From: Herbaspirillum sp.
GTDB lineage: Bacteria > Pseudomonadota > Gammaproteobacteria > Burkholderiales > Burkholderiaceae_D
Length of the DNA: 64,000 bases
Assembly (NCBI GenBank): GCA_028292625.1
Contig: JAQGLY010000020.1
Span: 1 to 64,000, forward strand
Direction of reading: 5' to 3'
Within the stretch, counting starts at the first letter, position 1; the number at the start of each line of letters is the position of its first letter. Made by a program: the position numbers and the translations under genes. Under the pieces are notes generated by a model, which saw only the letters and a list, made by a program, of their open reading frames with translations, was not told where the DNA came from and made no database searches. Shown here piece after piece: positions 27,286-35,432 of the stretch.

Positions 27286-28285
27286 CGCAAGGCCGGGTGA
27301 CCGGATGATTGCCTTTAATCGAATTACCTTGTCCCAGCGGACATAAAGAAATAGGAAGAGAAGAAATGTATTCATTAAGCGTGCCTGACGTGCGAGCAGG
27401 CGTTTTCAGGCGGGGCAGCATGGAAAACATCGACGGAGGATATCCGCGCCGCGCCGGGACTTCCCCGGCAGCCAGCCCGATTTCCCGCTGCGCGCGGGCC
27501 AGTCGCGTGACTGAGTCCATCACCAGCAGCACGCTTTTTCCTTGCGCGCGGAAATATTCGGCGATGGTGGTGGCGACGAAGCCTGCCTTCAGACGCTCCA
27601 TCGCGGGGCGATCGGCGGTGGCGACCACGACAACGGTTTTTTTGCGCCGCTCGACGTCCAGTTCAAGCGCCAGAAATTCGCCGACCTCCCGTCCCCGTTC
27701 GCCGATCAGCGCAATTACGCAGACGTCGGCCTGGTTACCATTGACGATCATCGACAACAACGTTGTTTTGCCGACGCCGGCGGCCGAGAAAATGCCGATA
27801 CGCTGTCCTTCCGCGCAAGTCGCCAGGCCATCTATGGCGCGAATGCCGACGCCGAGCGGACGCGATATCAGCCTGCGTCCGGACGGCGCCGGCGCGGACG
27901 CATCGACCGGATACATGACCGAATCGCGCAAGCTTTGCCCAGCTTCGAGAGGCTTGCCGAAGCCGTCGACGACGGCGCCGAGCAAATCGGGACCGACCGG
28001 TATGGCGTAGCGATTGCCGGTCACGATCACTTCGGTCCGGCTGGAAATGCCGGTGAGCTCCCCCAGCGGCGCCAGAATGGCGATATCGCCGCTCAGGCCG
28101 ATAACCTCCGCCTGGCGACGCCAGCCGTGTTCGGGGCAGCGCAGCAGGCAGAGATCGCCGATGCGCGCCGCCGGTACTTTGGCGCGCACGATATTGCCGA
28201 GTACCTGCTGGACCGATCCCGACACCGGAAACATGTCGATACCGCGCAAGTTGCGCTGCAGACGATTCAGATAGGCGCTCAGCAT
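27269..28285 (-). pseudogene. sctN: Type III secretion ATPase SctN, C-terminus missing
   Basis: Hexameric ATPase that unfolds and feeds substrates into the type III export gate. ATG 28285 directly abuts the sctL stop. Recognisable: N-terminal barrel, the nucleotide-binding core [20 protein letters not shown], Walker [26 protein letters not shown], Walker [20 protein letters not shown] and [15 protein letters not shown]. After that Leu (about residue 292, base 27410) family similarity stops and 46 unrelated residues follow. Normal SctN proteins are about 430-450 residues and continue with the catalytic-arginine region and the C-terminal stalk-binding helices. Those are missing, so the enzyme should be inactive. 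The sudden loss coincides with the broken gene on the other strand. Confidence 0.85.
27366..27407 (+). pseudogene. Truncated start of a third type III operon gene
   Basis: ATG 27366 is preceded by a strong ribosome binding site (AGGAAGAGAAGAA) and opens [14 protein letters not shown]. After about 14 codons the sequence becomes antisense to sctN (27408 onward), so any longer product is nonsense. It lies in line with the two secreted-protein genes upstream and was probably the next gene of that operon before a rearrangement removed its body. Confidence 0.45.
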
Positions 28286-29017
28286 TCAGGCCTCGTCCAC
28301 AAGATGCGCATCGCGCTCGTCCGCCGCAATGAATGTGGGCTCAGCCGCGGCAAGCCGATCCGCCGCTTCGGTGCAAGACTCCTGGAGCGCGTTGGCGATG
28401 GCGGCAAGCTGCTGTTGCAGATTGCCCTCTATGCTGCCGCTGCCGCAAACGACGCGGCAGGCTTCGATATCAATGGCGGGGTCGCCAATCGCCCGCAGAG
28501 TCGCGGCCGGATGCGTGGCATTCCATTGCTGCAGTTCGGCGGCGATCGATACGGCCGGCCCGGGATGAACATGGACTGCAATGTCCCCCTGCAATTTACC
28601 GAGGCGGGTCAGCGCCTGGCGCACCAGCATGCGCACTTTGTCGACGCAATCGATATCGCCCAGAATCTGTTGCAGGGTATGCAGCACCACCATGCTGAGG
28701 TCTTGTTCCAGCGCGTGCAGGCTCTGGCGTCGCTGCAGGCCGATGCCGATATTTTCCTGCGTGGCTTGCTGACGCGCCTGTTCCAGGCCGGCCTGGTAAC
28801 CCTCGTCGCACGCCGCCTTATAGCCGTTCTCGGCGGCGGCGATCGTTTCGTCCGCCAGTTTCTGCGATCGGGCCAGCATCTGCTCGGCGTTCAGGAAAGA
28901 TGCATGGGCGCGGGCGCTCATGATCGGCGATGTGCGATTCACTTGTATGCCGCCTCGACGGGTATGATTGACGGCGAAATGGGCGTCGGCATGCTGCTCC
29001 ATACGCGATTGATCCAT
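28286..29017 (-). CDS. sctL: Type III secretion stator protein SctL
   Basis: Peripheral stalk/stator that binds and regulates the SctN ATPase at the sorting platform. Start set at the second ATG of ATGGCCATG (29017) because AGGAGG lies seven bases before it. This gives 243 residues and a 79-bp overlap with the end of sctK. A helical, Glu/Gln/Ala-rich N-terminal half (NAEQMLARSQKLADETIAAA, CDEGYQAGLEQARQQATQE) is followed by a V/FliH-type globular C-terminal domain (HALEQDLSMVVLHTLQQILG, DKVRMLVRQALTRLGKLQGD, VHPGPAVSIAAEL). Translational coupling to sctK and sctN is typical. Confidence 0.85.
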   Translation of the reverse strand: MDQSRMEQHADAHFAVNHTRRGGIQVNRTSPIMSARAHASFLNAEQMLARSQKLADETIAAAENGYKAACDEGYQAGLEQARQQATQENIGIGLQRRQSLHALEQDLSMVVLHTLQQILGDIDCVDKVRMLVRQALTRLGKLQGDIAVHVHPGPAVSIAAELQQWNATHPAATLRAIGDPAIDIEACRVVCGSGSIEGNLQQQLAAIANALQESCTEAADRLAAAEPTFIAADERDAHLVDEA

Positions 29018-29664
29018 GGCCATACCTCCTGCGTGTGATCGGGATTGATAGTGGGATGTATTTGCTGCGCGATATCGCGCGGCAGCTTGAAACGGATGCG
29101 CTGACCTACCGATATGTCGAGGACCTCGCAAGCGGCATTGAGAAAACGGAAGCCGATGGCGTCAATCTGCTCTGCCTTGGTGTGCGGCGATATCGGCGGG
29201 AATTGCCATTCCGGCAGCGCCGTAAAACGACTTCCGCCCAATAGCGGCGCATGTTTGCAGGTAAACCGGTATAGCGATTCTCCGATCGCCGCCGTCCATG
29301 CGGCGATCGCGGCCTTGGAAATGGCGGATCGAATCGGTTGGCCGATCAGCACCAGCGCAATCCGGGACGCCAGCTCCTGCATTTGATTCATGTTCAGATG
29401 CATGCCTATCCTTACCGCGGAATGGTTTGCAAGCTGGTCGGGGATGTCGGTCAAGCCGCTGGTCCGCAGAATATGGGCTGAAAGCAGGGCATGCGCATAT
29501 CGTCCATCGAACAGGAAATCCGCCAGACTTGCATCGGCAAACGCGGTGCGCCAACTGGGGTGCAGATAGCGGCTGGGCGCCCGGTTGAATGCGATCAGTG
29601 CGGCGTATTGCCGGCACTGTTCGATACCGGATGCCGTGCCGGAAAATGAAGAAGACTTATTCAT
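28939..29664 (-). CDS. sctK: Type III secretion sorting-platform protein SctK
   Basis: Adaptor linking the SctD/SctJ rings to the cytoplasmic SctQ pods. 241 residues; assigned from position between sctJ and sctL and from a helical, hydrophobic-rich sequence typical of YscK/BscK (RYLHPSWRTAFADASLADFL, QMQELASRIALVLIGQPIR). Sequence conservation in this family is low, so context carries much of the call. ATG 29664 overlaps the sctJ stop by 8 bp and the 3' end overlaps sctL, indicating one coupled operon. The order sctI-J-K-L-N matches Ysc and Bordetella Bsc operons. Confidence 0.75.
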   Translation of the reverse strand: MNKSSSFSGTASGIEQCRQYAALIAFNRAPSRYLHPSWRTAFADASLADFLFDGRYAHALLSAHILRTSGLTDIPDQLANHSAVRIGMHLNMNQMQELASRIALVLIGQPIRSAISKAAIAAWTAAIGESLYRFTCKHAPLLGGSRFTALPEWQFPPISPHTKAEQIDAIGFRFLNAACEVLDISVGQRIRFKLPRDIAQQIHPTINPDHTQEVWPWINRVWSSMPTPISPSIIPVEAAYK

Positions 29665-30442
29665 GTAATTTCAGTGCTGCGGACGGCATCGGGGATTGCG
29701 CGCTTCGGCGGCCGGATCTGAAACGTCGGACCGCATAGACGCCGCCCGCAATCAACATGGCGAGAGCGGCGAATGCGGCCGGCCACCACTCTATGCGGGT
29801 TGATGCGGCGGAGCCCGGATCGCCGGGAATGCCGTTGGCCGGCATACGTTCCTGTTCGTCCGACACGGCCATGATGATCGACACATTGGCCGCTTCCAGG
29901 TCCGGTATCGAATGCGCGACCAGTTGCTGGACTTGCGGGATCAGCGGCGTCAGATCCACATCCGGCCTGTGCTTGATCAGCACACCGGCCGATGCGCTTG
30001 CGGCCGGGCCGCTGAGAGACGCCTTGCGCGCCAGCACCGGATGTACGCGGACATACACCACGTCGTCGATTTGCGACAGCGTTTTTTCAAGCTCCTGCGC
30101 CAGCGCATAGATATAGCGGGCCTGTTCTTCCATCGGCGTGGAAATGATGCCGTCTTTTTTGAAAATATCGCCCAGGCTGGCATAGTTTTGCCGCGGCAGG
30201 CCTCGCTCGTGCAGCCTGGCCAGCGCCTCGGCCTGGCTGGCGCTGGTGACGTAAACGCTGGAGGCGCCGTCCGAGGCCACCGTTTTGCTGGCGGCGATAT
30301 CGGACTGTGCGAGGACCGCAAGAATGGTATTGGCTTCGTCTTCGGCCAATCCGCTCAATAGCGGTGTGCCCCGGTTGTCGCAGGCCGCCAGCAGCAGGAC
30401 GAGACAGGCAATGCGGATAAGAGGAAATAATCGCTTCATCAC
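29657..30442 (-). CDS. sctJ: Type III secretion inner-ring lipoprotein SctJ
   Basis: Forms the inner-membrane ring with SctD. The N-terminal lipoprotein signal LVLLLAACDNRG has lipobox LAAC near residues 18-21. Two ring-building motifs follow (LLSGLAEDEANTILAVLAQS, ARLHERGLPRQNYASLGDIF), then QARYIYALAQELEKTLSQID and VRVHPVL, all characteristic of YscJ/PrgK proteins. A transmembrane helix (WWPAAFAALAMLIAGGVYAV) with a short basic cytoplasmic tail lies near residues 218-240, the usual C-terminal anchor. 261 residues, normal length. It overlaps sctI by 4 bp (ATGA). Confidence 0.93.
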   Translation of the reverse strand: MMKRLFPLIRIACLVLLLAACDNRGTPLLSGLAEDEANTILAVLAQSDIAASKTVASDGASSVYVTSASQAEALARLHERGLPRQNYASLGDIFKKDGIISTPMEEQARYIYALAQELEKTLSQIDDVVYVRVHPVLARKASLSGPAASASAGVLIKHRPDVDLTPLIPQVQQLVAHSIPDLEAANVSIIMAVSDEQERMPANGIPGDPGSAASTRIEWWPAAFAALAMLIAGGVYAVRRFRSGRRSAQSPMPSAALKLHE

Positions 30443-30801
30443 TGCATGCGCATCAGTTCGGTGATGTTCTGCGCGGTCATGCCGATCACGCGCGCCGTCG
30501 CCTGGTAGCTTATGTACATTTGCAAGTGCTTCGATTGCAACTCCAACAGTGTCGCGCTGCTCATGGCGGCTGGAGACGGGTCGCTCAGGCGAGACATGAC
30601 TGCGCTCAGTTTGGTTTCCTCGCGTTCGATCGCGGCGATGCCGTCTTTGATGAAATTGCCGGACATCGCATCGGTCTGCGTGTGATTGAACAGCGCTTGC
30701 TGGAATCGCCGGACATCGTGCGAGGCAACGGAAAGGTGCTGCATTTGCGACGGTGCGGGAACGGCGTCGATATGAGGGTTTATGACGGTAACGGGATTCA
30801 T
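30439..30801 (-). CDS. sctI: Type III secretion inner rod protein SctI
   Basis: Rod/adaptor under the needle at the base of the channel. Start placed at ATG 30801 (MNPVTV) because AGGA lies about seven bases upstream; the ATG two codons earlier is too close. 120 residues. The C-terminal half (LLELQSKHLQMYISYQATARVIGMTAQNITELMRMQ, quoted in parts) has the helix pattern of YscI/MxiI rods: LLELQ, then ISYQATARVIG and a terminal amphipathic helix. Immediate 4-bp overlap with sctJ supports the call. Confidence 0.85.
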   Translation of the reverse strand: MNPVTVINPHIDAVPAPSQMQHLSVASHDVRRFQQALFNHTQTDAMSGNFIKDGIAAIEREETKLSAVMSRLSDPSPAAMSSATLLELQSKHLQMYISYQATARVIGMTAQNITELMRMQ

Positions 30802-30850
30802 GGGCATTCCTGATTGAAGGACGGATAAAGACAAATAGAGGGTTAAAGCT

Positions 30851-31309
30851 TCAGACCGTGCGTTGCGCAGAGTCGCGGCAGCCACTTGTGGCGAGGACGC
30901 CGTTTTTCAGTTCGTCCGCTTGATGAACGAGGCGTTTGAGTATCTCTACGCATTCCGGCAGCTCCAGTGATTCGGCGGCCGCGCGACACCACAGGAAAAT
31001 GTCGCCGTCTTCCGGATGCAGTCCGATCACGCTTGGCGGCGAACCGGACAAGGGTTGATTCTGCGCAAGCAGCTGGCATAAGGCGCTGACATTCAGGTCC
31101 TCGGCGACGATGCCGGTGCGTATGCAAAATACGATATCGCCGGATGCTTGCCCTTCGATGATATTGACGCTGAAATCCGCTTCGACGGCGGATGAGGCGT
31201 CGTCGGCGGAACCGGCATTCGATGTGAATTCCGCATCGCCGGCGTCGGACGCGCCCATATTTTTCATCAGGTCCTGCATGAATTTCCGGAAGGTCGAGGT
31301 ATGTTGCAT
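30851..31309 (-). CDS. CesT/Tir-type class I type III chaperone-like protein
   Basis: A 152-residue small acidic protein. Its core resembles the CesT/SycE fold: FSVNIIEGQASGDIVFCIRTGIVAEDLNVSALC (read in parts), a beta strand, then IGLHPEDGDIFLWCRAAAE and a final helix LPECVEILKRLVHQADEL. Such proteins bind the N-terminus of effectors or translocators and dock them to the sorting platform. It lies between the TPR chaperone and sctI, all on the minus strand with a 2-bp gap upstream. Which substrate it serves is unknown. The last residues (SGCRDSAQRTV) are not family-like. Confidence 0.7.
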   Translation of the reverse strand: MQHTSTFRKFMQDLMKNMGASDAGDAEFTSNAGSADDASSAVEADFSVNIIEGQASGDIVFCIRTGIVAEDLNVSALCQLLAQNQPLSGSPPSVIGLHPEDGDIFLWCRAAAESLELPECVEILKRLVHQADELKNGVLATSGCRDSAQRTV

Positions 31310-31310
31310 G

Positions 31311-31751
31311 TTATCGGTCTTTCAAAATGGAGAGCCATCCGTCCGTATGGGCGATGAGCCTGTCGATATCGGGACTACCCGCGCACTGCCGCAATAGATT
31401 TCGAGCTTGTTTGAATAAGCGGCGGGCTTGCCGATGCCGATTGGTCAACGCCAGGCATTCCGCGCAGGCGACCGGCAGCGATGGGTCGCTGTCTGAACTG
31501 CACAGCATGGCCGCCGCCAGCACGGGAATCGCAGCTTCATGCTCGCCGTTGCTCATCAGGCTGACGCCAAGCGCCTTGTTGTAGCGTATCGAGCGCGGTT
31601 TACAGGACGCGACGAATGCAAAGAGATCGTGCGCCTTGCTGCGCATGCCGCCGGTGTACAACTGGTGGGCCGTGCTGTACAGCGCTTCGAGTTCGTCGTC
31701 GCCCAAGTCGAATACCGGGTGGGGCGATGAAACGGATAGGGTTGAGTTCAT
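31311..31751 (-). CDS. TPR-repeat type III chaperone (SycD/LcrH/BcrH-like)
   Basis: A 146-residue protein from ATG 31751; the frame extends upstream to 31808 without a better start. It carries tetratricopeptide-like helices: DELEALYSTAHQLYTGGMRS, KAHDLFAFVASCKPRSIRYN, KALGVSLMSNGEHEAAIPVL, and a C-terminal repeat with RQARRLFKQARNLLRQC. This is the class II chaperone layout used for the hydrophobic pore translocators (SctE/SctB), or the SctG-type chaperone of the needle. No translocator pore gene is in the window; they may lie beyond the breakpoint near 27410. Start overlaps the sigma-factor end by about 20 bp. Confidence 0.75.
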   Translation of the reverse strand: MNSTLSVSSPHPVFDLGDDELEALYSTAHQLYTGGMRSKAHDLFAFVASCKPRSIRYNKALGVSLMSNGEHEAAIPVLAAAMLCSSDSDPSLPVACAECLALTNRHRQARRLFKQARNLLRQCAGSPDIDRLIAHTDGWLSILKDR

Positions 31752-31770
31752 GAGTTCATTGCATTCGGTT

Positions 31771-32307
31771 TCAGTCGGCGCGTCCGACGCCCGCCGCATC
31801 CAGCGCATGGCGCATGTGTTCCCGGGCGCGCGATAACTGGCTGCGCAGTGTGCCGACGGGGATGTTCAGGTGACGCGCCACCAGTGCGTATGCTTCCCCG
31901 TCCAGCGCCACCTGGCATAACGCTTCCTTGATATGCGCAGGCAGCTTGTCCACCGCCCGGCATAGACAGTCGAGACGTTGGGTCTGTGACAGCAAGTCGC
32001 TGGGATCGCCGTTCGATACAGCTTCTTCGTACAGTATGGAATCGTCGTGGATCATGCTCGGCATGTGCGCCAGGCATCGATAGTGGCGCCGTATCTTGTT
32101 GCTGAGAACGCCGAGCACCCAGGCCGACAGCGCCGCTTCGCCACGATATTTTTTCAGACCCAGATGGGCGTCGAGCAATGCATCATGCAGTAGATCTTCC
32201 GCTTGTTCGGGATTAGCGACCTTACGGCGAACGAAGCGCAGCAGCCATTGATAATATTGCTCGACGAACTGCTCGAATACCGGGACGGGCGGTGCTGATG
32301 CGGACAT
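31771..32307 (-). CDS. ECF-type sigma factor in the type III operon
   Basis: A 178-residue RNA polymerase sigma factor with region 2 (EQAEDLLHDALLDAHLGLKK, GEAALSAWVLGVLSNKIRRH) and region 4 (LPAHIKEALCQVALDGEAYA, LNIPVGTLRSQLSRAREHM). No anti-sigma gene adjoins. Its place inside the type III cluster, one base after the sctF stop region, suggests control of type III genes in the manner of HrpL or of BtrS of Bordetella; that is inference from position. Being an internal cistron of the operon it may control, positive autoregulation is possible. Confidence 0.85.
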   Translation of the reverse strand: MSASAPPVPVFEQFVEQYYQWLLRFVRRKVANPEQAEDLLHDALLDAHLGLKKYRGEAALSAWVLGVLSNKIRRHYRCLAHMPSMIHDDSILYEEAVSNGDPSDLLSQTQRLDCLCRAVDKLPAHIKEALCQVALDGEAYALVARHLNIPVGTLRSQLSRAREHMRHALDAAGVGRAD

Positions 32308-32309
32308 GT

Positions 32310-32555
32310 TTACGATTTTTGAATGAATTCTTTGAACACGTCGCCGGCTTCTTTGTTGACCGTTGCGAGAAGCTCATTGGCCATCGTCCATTTTTGGACC
32401 GATTGCTGCATGATGGACATGTCCGCGGTCGAGGGATTCGTCTTCGCGTTGTATGCCTGCATTTCCTTCTCAAACGTTTCGTCCGCGGCGCGGGCTGCGT
32501 CTCCGAGGCTGGTCTCGATGGTTTTGAATGAAATTCCTGTGTTGGCATCTGCCAT
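32310..32555 (-). CDS. sctF: Type III secretion needle protein SctF
   Basis: Small helical-hairpin subunit that polymerises into the extracellular needle. Start ATG 32555 (MADANTG) is fixed by CGGAGA six bases upstream. 81 residues, normal for YscF/BscF proteins, hydrophilic, no Cys. Helix 1 (LGDAARAADETFEKEMQAYN), a short Asn/Pro/Ser turn (NAKTNPSTAD) and helix 2 (VQKWTMANELLATVNKEAGD, then VFKEFIQKS) give the expected two-helix pattern with the conserved Gln-x-x-x-x-Lys-Trp in helix 2. Confidence 0.87.
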   Translation of the reverse strand: MADANTGISFKTIETSLGDAARAADETFEKEMQAYNAKTNPSTADMSIMQQSVQKWTMANELLATVNKEAGDVFKEFIQKS

Positions 32556-32676
32556 GTTTTTCTCCGATAAAAGTATTGGATGTCCGTGACGCAATGATCC
32601 GCGTCACGAGTGTGCTTCGCCGTACGACCGGCGTCGTTGAGCATTTGGGTCGCTGTGTGAAATCGATCTGGTGCCG

Positions 32677-33951
32677 TTATCCTCCGTACCGTTGAAAAAT
32701 CGGACCGGTCTGATTAATGGCAACCAGGTGGAAGCCATCGACGGCGCCGCCGATCATCACGCGCCGCCCATTGGTGAGAAATACATACGGCACGGCCCCG
32801 GCGCTGAAAGCACGCACGGCGGGCGGCTGGTTGGCCGATCCTGCCGGCGCTGCCGTCACGATGCGTAGCGGTAACAGCATGTTTTTCTGCAAGCTGCGTC
32901 TTGTCAGCGTATCGCTGAGTTGCTGCGCCCATTGCGGAGTCAGCGTGCCGTGTAGTTCGAGATCGCCGGCGGCGGTCGTGCTGATGCGCAGCGGGCCGAT
33001 CTCGCGATTGTCGGTTGGCGCGCCTTTGCGCCAGGCCTGCAGCCATTCTTCCAGGCGTTCGGGGGCGACGAATGTCGCATTGACGCCGGCCAGTCCGGCC
33101 ACGCTTTTCTTCATTTCGCCGGCGATACGCTTGACGTTGCGCTTATCGATGTCGAAGCCGCTGAGTTGCGCCTGACCATTGACTATTCGCACTTTCAAAT
33201 GACTGTTTTCCGCATTCAGAAAATGCCGGCTGGCGGCGAGCAATATGTCTTCCGCTTGCACATCGACGATCACCCCGTCATGCCATTTGAGCAGGCTTTT
33301 TTTCAGGGCATTGACCTGTTTTACGGTAGGAAGATAACCGCGTACGACGGGTCGCGAATGGGAAGTGTCGAGTGTGAGTCCGGCGCCGCGCCCGTAGCGC
33401 GCGATCAGCATTTCGATCGAATGCTTGTCCACCGAAGATAGCGCCTGTCCCGCCGCCGCCTGACTGTGATTAGCGATAATCGCTTGCGTGCCCACGGATA
33501 AGGTCAGTAAGGCCGTCGTGATCAAGGCCCAGCGTTTCCAGCGCTGCAGCAATTTGTTGGACCAAAGGGAGATGTCCAGCATTTTCCGCGGCGCGTTCGC
33601 ATTGTTCTGTGGCAATGGCGATGCGGTGTTCCACCTGGCGGCGCCGCGATCGACCGTCAAGGCGACATCGCCCAGATATATTGTTGTGCCGAATTTCCAC
33701 GGCGCGGCCGCCTGTGCGCGATCGGCGGCGATGACCTCGCCATCGATTGCGTCGAGCGAAAAACGATTCGTTGTCAGCGACAAGCGCGCATGCCGGGGGG
33801 CGATGCCCGGACTTTGCAATATGACATCGCATTGTTCGTCGGCGCCGATCACGATGTTCTTTTCGATCAGCGGCAAGGTGGCGCCGGCCTGCGGGCCGAG
33901 CAGGATGCGCAGTTCCATATCATTGAGCGCTTCGGAATGTGGCAGAGACAT
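32677..33951 (-). CDS. sctD: Type III secretion inner-membrane ring protein SctD
   Basis: Single-span protein of the outer rim of the inner-membrane ring. From ATG 33951 (424 residues): a cytoplasmic FHA-like domain (ELRILLGPQAGATLPLIEKN, APRHARLSLTTNRFSLDAID), a transmembrane helix near residues 140-160 (RWALITTALLTLSVGTQAII), then a periplasmic part with ring-building-motif-like units (RPVVRGYLPTVKQVNALKKS, VDVQAEDILLAASRHFL). The longer frame starts at 34053, but that leader is not family-like. It heads the minus-strand operon, with a 121-bp gap before sctF. Confidence 0.85.
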   Translation of the reverse strand: MSLPHSEALNDMELRILLGPQAGATLPLIEKNIVIGADEQCDVILQSPGIAPRHARLSLTTNRFSLDAIDGEVIAADRAQAAAPWKFGTTIYLGDVALTVDRGAARWNTASPLPQNNANAPRKMLDISLWSNKLLQRWKRWALITTALLTLSVGTQAIIANHSQAAAGQALSSVDKHSIEMLIARYGRGAGLTLDTSHSRPVVRGYLPTVKQVNALKKSLLKWHDGVIVDVQAEDILLAASRHFLNAENSHLKVRIVNGQAQLSGFDIDKRNVKRIAGEMKKSVAGLAGVNATFVAPERLEEWLQAWRKGAPTDNREIGPLRISTTAAGDLELHGTLTPQWAQQLSDTLTRRSLQKNMLLPLRIVTAAPAGSANQPPAVRAFSAGAVPYVFLTNGRRVMIGGAVDGFHLVAINQTGPIFQRYGG

Positions 33952-34688
33952 ATTTGGAGTGACATATATAAATAGAGTGGTGCCGCCGGTACGCATGCGG
34001 CCGCTTGTTTCGCATCCGGCGCATACGATCCGTTGACTAAATGCAGGCATCATTTTGTCCGCGGTCTATAAAAGCGCCTACGGAAATACTCGGAAAAAAT
34101 ATGAAAAAAAATGAAACCGCCGAAACGGCGCGCGAATATTTCGGTCAAAGAACGCTTTTATTTTTGCGCGGCGCCCATCTATCTTGAGCGGGATAATTAT
34201 TGAGTTTTCCGCTCGCGCAAAAATCCGTTTTTAATTTCGATTTGGAGCAGAATCCGATTTGATTTTCATCGGCTAGGAAATTTCTGATTATTTAAAGCAA
34301 ATTCATCACTGTCTGACTGCCGAATGCGGCGTGGATGTATCTTGCGCGGTGGGTATCGGCGGTTTTCCGCATTCATTCATTCTTATCTTTCGTGCCGGCG
34401 ACGGTTGTTCGCGCACAGGCGGCGTGTTAACTTTGCCTCCGCTTTATCGCCATGGTTCTAGCGGGAAAGGCCAATTCAGCAGGATTTTTTCTGAATTTGC
34501 CTGAAAAATTCTGGGCTGAGCCGAAATTGCCGGCTTTGACAGTGGTTGAGGGATTTAGAAATTTATCGCATTGAAAAGCAGGGATTGAAAATGTTTTGCG
34601 CGTCGTCGATGCGATGCAGCGACGTTGTTGCGTTGAAATATTTCAGGCCGCTTTTCACCGATTATGAGGAGAAAGAGAGGCTAGCATC
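33952..34688. promoter_or_regulatory. AT-rich divergent regulatory region of the type III locus
   Basis: About 740 bp lie between sctD (leftward) and the ToxR-like regulator (rightward), with no supported gene. Much of it is AT-rich compared with its surroundings, with A/T runs near 34090-34120, 34190-34260 and 34555-34600, as in silenced virulence promoters. A possible rightward -35 TTGACA occurs at about 34537 with a weak -10 15 to 17 bases later. No clear sigma-54 or HrpL-type box was identified by eye. It most likely carries the divergent promoters for the type III operon and its regulator. Confidence 0.5.
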
Positions 34689-35432
34689 ATGATGGAATCG
34701 GACCTTCCGGAGGTGGCCGCCGCAGTTTCCGGAGCGACGCATGTTTATCTTGAAGGAGATATTTTCTTCGATGGCCGCCAGGCGCAATTGTTAAGCGCGA
34801 CAAAGACTGTCGCATTGAATGTCAAGGAAAGCACTTTGCTGCAATTGCTGTTGGCCGGCAGAGTTAAAAAGCAGGCGGTGATCGATGCGGCATGGGGCGA
34901 GAACGGCACCATCGTGACCGAGGCCAGCTATCACCAACTGGTGCGGTCCTTGCGCAAAAAATTCGAAGAGATCGGATTGCCGCCGCAATCGATCCGGACG
35001 CTGCCGCGCTTCGGCCTCGAATATGTGCGCGAGCATCCTGTTGTCGCTGCCGCTCCGGAACCGGCGGCCGTCGATACTCCGCCGCCCGGAGCGGAGCCGG
35101 AAGCGGGGGCGCGCCCTGCCGCCTCCGAACACGTGTGGCGGCTGGTCCTGACGGCGCTGCCGCTGCTTATCGGCATGCTGATCGGTCTGAAGGGATATCG
35201 CGATGGGCAGTTACCGATCGACGCGGTCGCCAACGATTTCGGCATTCATCTGTTCGATATCGGAGGCGTCCAGTTCGATGCAGAGCTGTTGCAGCAAATC
35301 GAACGCCGCAGCAGTCGTGGTGAATACGTGTACATGGCCAGGAATGGTCCCAAGGCATGGCTTGGTATTTGCACTCATCCCGTTCAAAAGGATTTTTCAT
35401 TTTGCCGTCAAGATTATTTTTCGTTGTATTAG
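34689..35432 (+). CDS. Membrane-anchored winged-helix regulator, ToxR/CadC-like
   Basis: A 247-residue one-component regulator. The cytoplasmic N-terminus holds an OmpR-type winged helix (residues about 20-115; VKKQAVIDAAWGENGTIVTE, SYHQLVRSLRKKFEEIGL, IRTLPRFGLEYV). A Pro/Ala-rich linker (residues 120-148) precedes one transmembrane helix (LTALPLLIGMLIGL). The periplasmic tail carries two Cys (LGICTHPVQKDFSFCRQDY) that could form a disulfide, as in ToxR. The next gene overlaps it and is a membrane-anchored partner, a ToxR/ToxS or YqeI/YqeJ-like arrangement. Divergent position to sctD suggests it controls the type III genes (inference). ATG 34689 or 34692, with GAGGAGAAAGAGAGG upstream. Confidence 0.8.
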   Translation: MMESDLPEVAAAVSGATHVYLEGDIFFDGRQAQLLSATKTVALNVKESTLLQLLLAGRVKKQAVIDAAWGENGTIVTEASYHQLVRSLRKKFEEIGLPPQSIRTLPRFGLEYVREHPVVAAAPEPAAVDTPPPGAEPEAGARPAASEHVWRLVLTALPLLIGMLIGLKGYRDGQLPIDAVANDFGIHLFDIGGVQFDAELLQQIERRSSRGEYVYMARNGPKAWLGICTHPVQKDFSFCRQDYFSLY

